NCBI RefSeq assembly: GCF_009905375.1
Contig: NC_133657.1
Location: 40,791,853 to 40,855,852 of the forward strand
Direction: 5' to 3'
Length of the DNA stretch: 64,000 nucleotides
Source of the DNA: Apium graveolens
Lineage: Eukaryota > Streptophyta > Magnoliopsida > Apiales > Apiaceae
Part shown: positions 58,617-64,000 of the stretch, in pieces
How positions within the stretch are numbered: position 1 is the first letter of the stretch
How the letters are laid out: every line of letters starts with the position of its first letter
The notes under the pieces: model-generated
What the model was told of the DNA's origin: nothing
What the model saw: only the letters and a program-made list of their open reading frames with translations
Database searches by the model: none
Translations under genes and position numbers: made by a program

Positions 58617-59816
58617 TATTCCTAACTTGAATCGATGTTTGTCCTCAAGCATAAACAGACTCAAATAACAAGAATAAAAATGCATGAATGCAACTATATA
58701 AATGCAACGATCCCAATAGAATAACTCAACCACTCAACAAGCAACATATCAACAAATGCAGTTACTCGCATAAAGATCAATCAAATCATAAAAATCAACT
58801 TACAAACTAGAGACGTGCGTGTGTGCAGATGCTTACAGATATACTATCGCAATTAGATCAATAATCATGACTCACCACTCATCAAGGAAATCACAAGGTT
58901 ATAAATAAAATAAAAATCTAGACTCAAAATAACTTATAACACTTCAATTCTTATATTGGAGTTTTATACGGATTCATGCTTTTATTCAAACAACACAACA
59001 CATATATGCTTATTTGACCGTGCAATGAGTGAGGTCCACCAAAGACTTATACAATAGTACCCATGTAGCGAGCGTTAGGTTAGCGGATCCCAAACTATAA
59101 AAGCCTTAGGTCACTAGGCACAAAGTCCCCTAAGAACTTAATAACTCGAGTCCTAAAGAGCCCACTCGTGATCAATTATACATAACATTTTACTCTTTTT
59201 TTCTCTTTTTTTTCTTTTTTTTCAATTTCTGAACGAGTGCGTTTCGCTCCATCTCGTTCAACCTTAGACTACTCATATAAATATGAGCCGTCTACTAGCC
59301 TTTTGACACCTAGCCACAACAACTAGCAATGAAATATAATTTTTCCCCAATTTTTAAAAATCCATGTTATTTATTATTAAGAGAATATCCTAAATTTTAA
59401 ATATAAACAAGCGATTAAACATCGACAAATAAACAAACCATGATCATGATCTAGTACTTAAGAAAAATATAAGACTTAGTGAAATACAATTGTCTCTAGC
59501 ATGTAAATCAACTTAATATGACTTAACATCTCTAAACACGACATTAATACACTAGCATCAATATCACAAGTCAACTGGAAAAATTATCTAAGGGATCATT
59601 TTATAATGCAAATGCATGAACTATATGAACAAACTAACATAAAAACTACCAAAAATAAAAAAAAATACATGAAAAAATATGCAAACTAAATGAACTAAAA
59701 CTATCATGAATATGAAACTATATGAGACTCACACAAACTATTCCTTCAACTACTACCCCCAAACTTAAAATTTTCACTATCCTCATAGAAGGTAAAAGTA
59801 AGGAATTCAGGCATAC
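58617..59816 (-). other. Athila copy 3, 3' non-coding region
   Basis: Counterpart of 29834-31031, more diverged from both other copies than they are from each other. No coding sequence seen. Confidence 0.7.
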
Positions 59817-61032
59817 CTAATCAGAATCAGGCTCCTCACCCTCAACAGGTGGAGTGTCAGGTGTGTCCGGAGGTGGATACACGGAATCCTCACCAAAAAT
59901 TGGCCACTGGATATCAACACCGGTGGCTCTAAAAGCTGTCCCCAATACTTGGGTGAGATCTCGTGCGAACCTGCTATGGATGTCATACGTCGCATCCATC
60001 CTCCTCTTCAGACGCCTGTACTGCATCATGCTCAAACCAGCTCCCATATCAGCTCTTTCCTCCTCCTCATATGCCTGCTGCAATGGTCCACCCTCATCTC
60101 CTAACTGAGATGTCCATGCAGTCCTGCTTTCCTGAGTGGCACCAGCAGCTGGCCTCCACCAGGTAGGTGGTCAAAAGAATACCCAAGCCCATTTAGATCG
60201 GGCTTTCCTCCATCTCATTCCAGCATCGTAGCCAAAGATGTGTTGTCGATAGGAGCACTCGGAAGCTGCAACTGCTCATGTGCGGGCCAATGAACACTAA
60301 CTTCCACGCACAGCTTCGTCACCACAGACGCATACGGAATAGACCCCGTAGTACTCCCCCTCAAGAACTTCAGAATCCCCTGATAGATAACCATCCCCAA
60401 ATCTATATAATCACCCTGAAGAATCCCCATAACAGCCGTGCATGCTCCACAGTAATCTCATGCACATGCGAAGATGGCATAATGTTAGCACATACAAAAG
60501 CATTCCATGCACGGGCAAATATGTTCATGCCGGAAGCCGGGAATGTAGAATACTCAGTCGTGCCCCTCTTGATCTTCCAGTGAGTATCGGGCTGGCACAA
60601 AGTAGCAACAATAAGATCCAGATCAAAGTCCTCTGGAGTCTTATCAAATCAGGTGCCCTGCCCGGGCTTCCTCGCGGGCTGCTCAATCGCAATCCCGATA
60701 GCCTCTGCACTATACTCCACCGTTCTCCCTTGAACCACCATGAAGCCATTCTTCACAGCCTTGGCATTCGCATAGAAATTGCGAACAACACTCATGGGCA
60801 CAGCAGCGGGTGCCTCGCAATTAGGAACCCAGCCCATCTCAAGAATCATCTCCAACAGCTGACTAACCTTCCCTGATGACAAAAAGCCTCGCTCCTTGAT
60901 GATTGGCTTTGAAAGAAGCCTAGTATACTCCGCTTCAGCCTCGGGAGTAGAGAACCTCGACCTTACACCATCCATACTTGAAGAATCGATGGTGCTGCTG
61001 CTGACTTGTGTTCTTTGTCTATTGGGTGCCAT
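59817..61032 (-). pseudogene. Athila ORF3, copy 3
   Basis: Start at 61032 (MAPNRQRTQVSS). An upstream in-frame M at 61098 arises only from the LTR junction. It shares the TGA near 60649 and the lost base near 60430 with copies 1 and 2, but keeps one base (CCCCCTCAAG near 60360) that both others lost, so LKFLRGSTTGSIPYASVV reads open here. This is the least damaged middle part of the three and shows that copies 1 and 2 share a later lesion. Confidence 0.82.
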
Positions 61033-61071
61033 TGGAATTGAGAAGAGAGAATAAGAGTTGTGTTTGAGAGA

Positions 61072-61363
61072 GAATCCGGCGCGGCCGCGCGCTATCACAG
61101 CGTGGGTGCACCGTCCTTCTGGGAAAAACTCATATTTCTTCTTCGTCTTGCTGCTTTGAGTTGGCTTTCCATGTGCTTTTATTCAAACACCACCTGGACC
61201 CCAAATTAGCACCAAAATAATGCTAATTCACCTGATTACCTAGATAATGCCTGAAATGCAAAAAACACTTGAAAACACATTAATACACTTAACAACTTGA
61301 GTACAAATGCATCAATTCAAAGCTTATTAGAGCATAATAAAGTGTCATAAATGCCACTCAACA
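61072..61363 (-). repeat. Athila LTR4 remnant
   Basis: 292 bp matching the last 292 bp of LTR1 (29542-29833), ending GCCACTCAACA before AGCAC. It is joined to internal3 at GAAT (61072-61075), four bases shared by both parents. Everything between, including gag, protease, RT, integrase, primer site and 1,157 bp of LTR, is deleted. Confidence 0.93.
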
Positions 61364-61368
61364 AGCAC
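61364..61368. other. Right target-site duplication of the Athila array
   Basis: AGCAC, matching 28380-28384. Confidence 0.95.
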
Positions 61369-61796
61369 TGCCTATCACCCACAGACGGATGGATAAAGTG
61401 AGTACATGATTAGAAGACATGCTGAGATCTTGTGCTTTGGACTTCAAAGGAAATTGGGATGAACATTTTCCTTTGGTAGAGTTTTCGTGTAACAATAGCT
61501 TTCATGCCAGTATTGGAATGTCTCAAATGCTGCATATTCACAATGTTTTTCACGTATCATTGCTTAAGAAGTTTAACCCCGGCACCAAATACATCATAGA
61601 GAATGAACTAGTGGAGATTGAGCCAGATTTGTCTTATGTCGAGCAGCCGGTTAGCATTCTAGATAGAAAAGATAAAGTGTTAAGGAATAGAATAGTTCCT
61701 TTAGTTAAAGCTTTATGGAGAAATCCCAAAATTGAAGAGTCAATATGGGAATTAGAAAGTGATATGTTAGATAAGTATCATTGTTTGTTTACTTAG
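61369..61796 (+). pseudogene. Chromovirus C integrase end and chromodomain-like tail
   Basis: Continues the integrase from 28384: AYHPQTDG, then TAA (61394-61396; family Gln). A short deletion follows, around the catalytic Glu (SER). From 61419 the open frame reads [15 protein letters not shown] and [16 protein letters not shown], then jumps to [15 protein letters not shown], so the usual stretch of roughly 100-plus residues between these blocks is deleted. The C-terminus has [17 protein letters not shown] and [16 protein letters not shown], the chromodomain-like end of Tekay/Del pol. It ends at 61796. Confidence 0.88.
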
Positions 61797-61817
61797 ATTA
61801 TGGGGACAGAATCCTTT

Positions 61818-61830
61818 AAGGGGGGAAGAT
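61818..61830 (+). other. Polypurine tract of chromovirus C
   Basis: AAGGGGGGAAGAT directly before the LTR start TGTAACGCC. Confidence 0.93.
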
Positions 61831-64000
61831 TGTAACGCCTGTGAATATTTGATATAATATAATATTCTGCTTTATGCTCTATATAAATTTTCGTGTATTA
61901 AATGTCGAAAATTATGTGAATTCAATATGTTTGTATATATATAATCTTCGTTGTGTGGCATTGCAAATATTGTTAGATTATTTATAAGCGTATAATTAAT
62001 GGTACACGAGAAAGTTTCGTTACGCGATTAAATAATATTTGAGTTCATCGCGATTAGATAATAGTTGCGATTAGTCGATAAATGATAATTCATATAATAG
62101 CGGCTTAAAATCAAATTACATGCACATTCTTATGTGACTTGGAATTTTTAATTATATTTCATGTGGTTTGTATATTAGAATATTGATCTTAGAAAATTCT
62201 TTTAAAATATATTCTTGTCTAAAATTTTTGAAAACAATTTTATAAAACTTCTAAAATCTCATAGTATTTATGGTATTAATCTTGTGATTCTGAAGTTGTA
62301 TTTAATTTATTAAAATTCATTCTTTTTCATCGTACTCTTATTAATTATTGAATTACTAGTATACCCTTGCATGCATTTTAGCTTATAATAGGGTCCAAGG
62401 CTAAGACCGTCAATTCCAACCCCACTAACTTGCTAGTTTACCTCTTTAACCTTGCATGCATTTTTGTCACTACTAGAAAGAGGGACATTTATGTACATTC
62501 CCCATTCCTCTACCATTTTAATAAAATTAAAGTAACAAAAACCAAGTGAGTTCCCTCATTTTCATCATACACCCACTCAAAACCTCACCCTCTCCTCTCC
62601 TCTCTCCCTCTCGGCCGAAGCTCACCCCCACCCTCATTCTTACCATTTTCTTCAATTTCTCTTCATTTTATTTCACTTCTCAAGTTATTCAATCCAATAT
62701 CTTCATCATTTAGTGAAGTAGCTTCATTTTGAGGTGAGTTTTATGCATGCATGTTGAAGAAGCCGAAGTTGAGGCCTCGGTTCTTGTGAACTCAAGGTTG
62801 CAACCATGGTGGCTTATAGAAATGAGAAAGATGTGATCTTGGAGAGGTGTTACACTTCTATTTTGTCAAGTCATAATCTTATTCATAAACATTTGGAAAT
62901 GATTTCTTAAGAGCCGAATGTTTAGAGTATTGATCTTGGGTAGTTTTTATAAAAAAAATGACCATGCATATTGTTTTTGAAAGTCTTGTTCTTTAAAAAT
63001 GTTTTTTTATCAATTTTAAACTCTTGCATGCCATTTTTACTTCAAGATACATTAATTTTAGCACTTGCATGTAGGATTTAGCACTTGCATGTTGGTTTAC
63101 AAGTGGTTTCCGAAGTAAAGACCATACTTGTTGATTTTGTGCTTTGATACTAGACTTGTATGAGATGCATGCTATGATATTTGTTATAAAAATTCTAGAT
63201 GAACTATTCCATGATGATAAGTGATTATATTCAGTAGATATCAAGTGATAATTTTGGATATATGGTTCGAATTTGTGCTTAAAACTCGAAGATATGATAT
63301 TGCCAATATAGTTATTCTTTTAACCTCTTGATAATTGATATTTGTGAGTTGCATGCCATGATTTCTTTGATAAAGAGATAGTTTAGATTATATATGATGA
63401 TATGAGCTTATGGTCAGTAGGTGTCATGATGTTATCATGCTTGTTTACTTCGAATTTTTTGCTTAAAAATGCTAAGTGATGGCTTGTCTTGTGATGTGTT
63501 ACTTTGCTTGTCTTTATAACTGATTTGCATGTTTAATAAATTGCAAGTGAGCCTTATATGTTGATATTCAGTAGGTATTAGTGTATGTTAGGACTTTCCT
63601 TGGTTGGTTGTTGATTGGTTTTGGTGTAATGAAGGGAGTTAAGGTGGAATGAGTCATATTGGTGTTAGAAGGGCAGAATTTTATACTACAAGTTTAGGTC
63701 ATTTTAGGTGAGTTTTAGTAAGTCCTTGTAGGCCTGAGCCCAAGGGAGTTGGGACTTGGTTCATGCATGTGTCCAGTAGCTTTAGAATCAATAAAAACTT
63801 GCATTTGATTAAGCACACACACACAAACCCGAGAGCAACTCAGAACAGGGCAGATTTGAGTAAACTTGACTTTTGGTTGATTATCATCATGTCACAGGTT
63901 AGGCCTTCATGGGGCCTTGGTCTAAATAGATATAATGAAGTCTTAGGAAGCTTAAAAAGTCATTAAAACCAGTAATTGAACTAGATAAATGAGTTTTAAG
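61831..64000 (+). repeat. 3' LTR of chromovirus C, partial
   Basis: At least 2,170 bp from TGTAACGCCTGTG to the window end. Shares ordered blocks with solo LTR D (CCAACCCCACTAACT, CCTTGCATGC, AGGGACATTTATGTA, CTCTCGGCCGAAG). Its 3' end is outside the window. No coding sequence. Confidence 0.9.

Larger units (their letters stand above)
28385..61363 (-). mobile_element. Athila-type Ty3/gypsy tandem array (three units, shared LTRs)
   Basis: Order left to right: LTR1, internal1, LTR2, internal2, LTR3, truncated internal3, truncated LTR4. One pair of AGCAC duplications flanks the whole 33 kb and none separates the units. Each full internal region is about 12.94 kb, including the same 4.5-kb solo LTR E, so the element proper is about 8.4 kb internal plus 1,449-bp LTRs. 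The Asp-tRNA primer site, FMDD-type RT and post-pol ORF3 place it in the Athila clade. All copies share many lesions, so the ancestor was already dead. Confidence 0.93.

Overview
This is 64 kb of nuclear DNA from a flowering plant, probably a eudicot; the sequence alone does not identify the species. It holds no host gene, tRNA, rRNA or CRISPR array that I can support. Practically every base belongs to nested LTR retrotransposons, all of them broken by stops, frameshifts or deletions. TG...CA termini, primer-binding sites, polypurine tracts and 5-bp target-site duplications let most of the layers be separated.

Layout. (1) The oldest layer, C, is a plus-strand Ty3/gypsy chromovirus (Tekay/Del-like). 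Only its integrase and C-terminal tail (28108-28384 and 61364-61830), polypurine tract and 3' LTR (61831 to the window end) are visible. (2) Sirevirus-type Ty1/copia element A (plus strand, 12142-28107; its 5' LTR lies left of the window) sits in the chromovirus integrase at target GGGAG. It carries gag, pol, a long extra gene downstream of pol (ORF3), and a 3' LTR. (3) A second Sirevirus, B (minus strand, 1-12141, left LTR truncated by the window edge), is inserted at the start of A's gag. It also has gag, pol and ORF3. (4) A 3.9-kb solo LTR, D (22170-26075, target CATGC), splits A's ORF3. (5) At target AGCAC, 272 bp beyond A in the same chromovirus integrase, lies a 33-kb minus-strand Athila-type Ty3/gypsy array (28385-61363). 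Its order is LTR1-internal1-LTR2-internal2-LTR3-partial internal3-partial LTR4, inside a single pair of target duplications. (6) Both full Athila internal regions contain the same 4.5-kb solo LTR, E, at the same base, so E landed before the array was duplicated.

How the parts work together. Gag and pol of all three families have the usual order for their lineage: copia is protease-integrase-RT-RNase H, Athila is protease-RT-RNase H-integrase. The unusual shared part is ORF3, which lies 3' of pol in A, B and Athila. In each family ORF3 is preceded by a TATA-like box 95-290 bp upstream of its ATG. Upstream of that TATA lies an array of a short, palindrome-rich motif, and the same family-specific motif is also clustered upstream of the LTR TATA box: CATCCGTCGG in A, AACTGGCATGAC/GATTGTCAT in B, and CGGCGCGGCCGCGCGC in Athila. 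I read this as a second, internal promoter for ORF3 built from the same cis-elements as the LTR promoter, arising in parallel in copia and gypsy elements. This is an inference from sequence layout and is the main candidate for something undescribed here.
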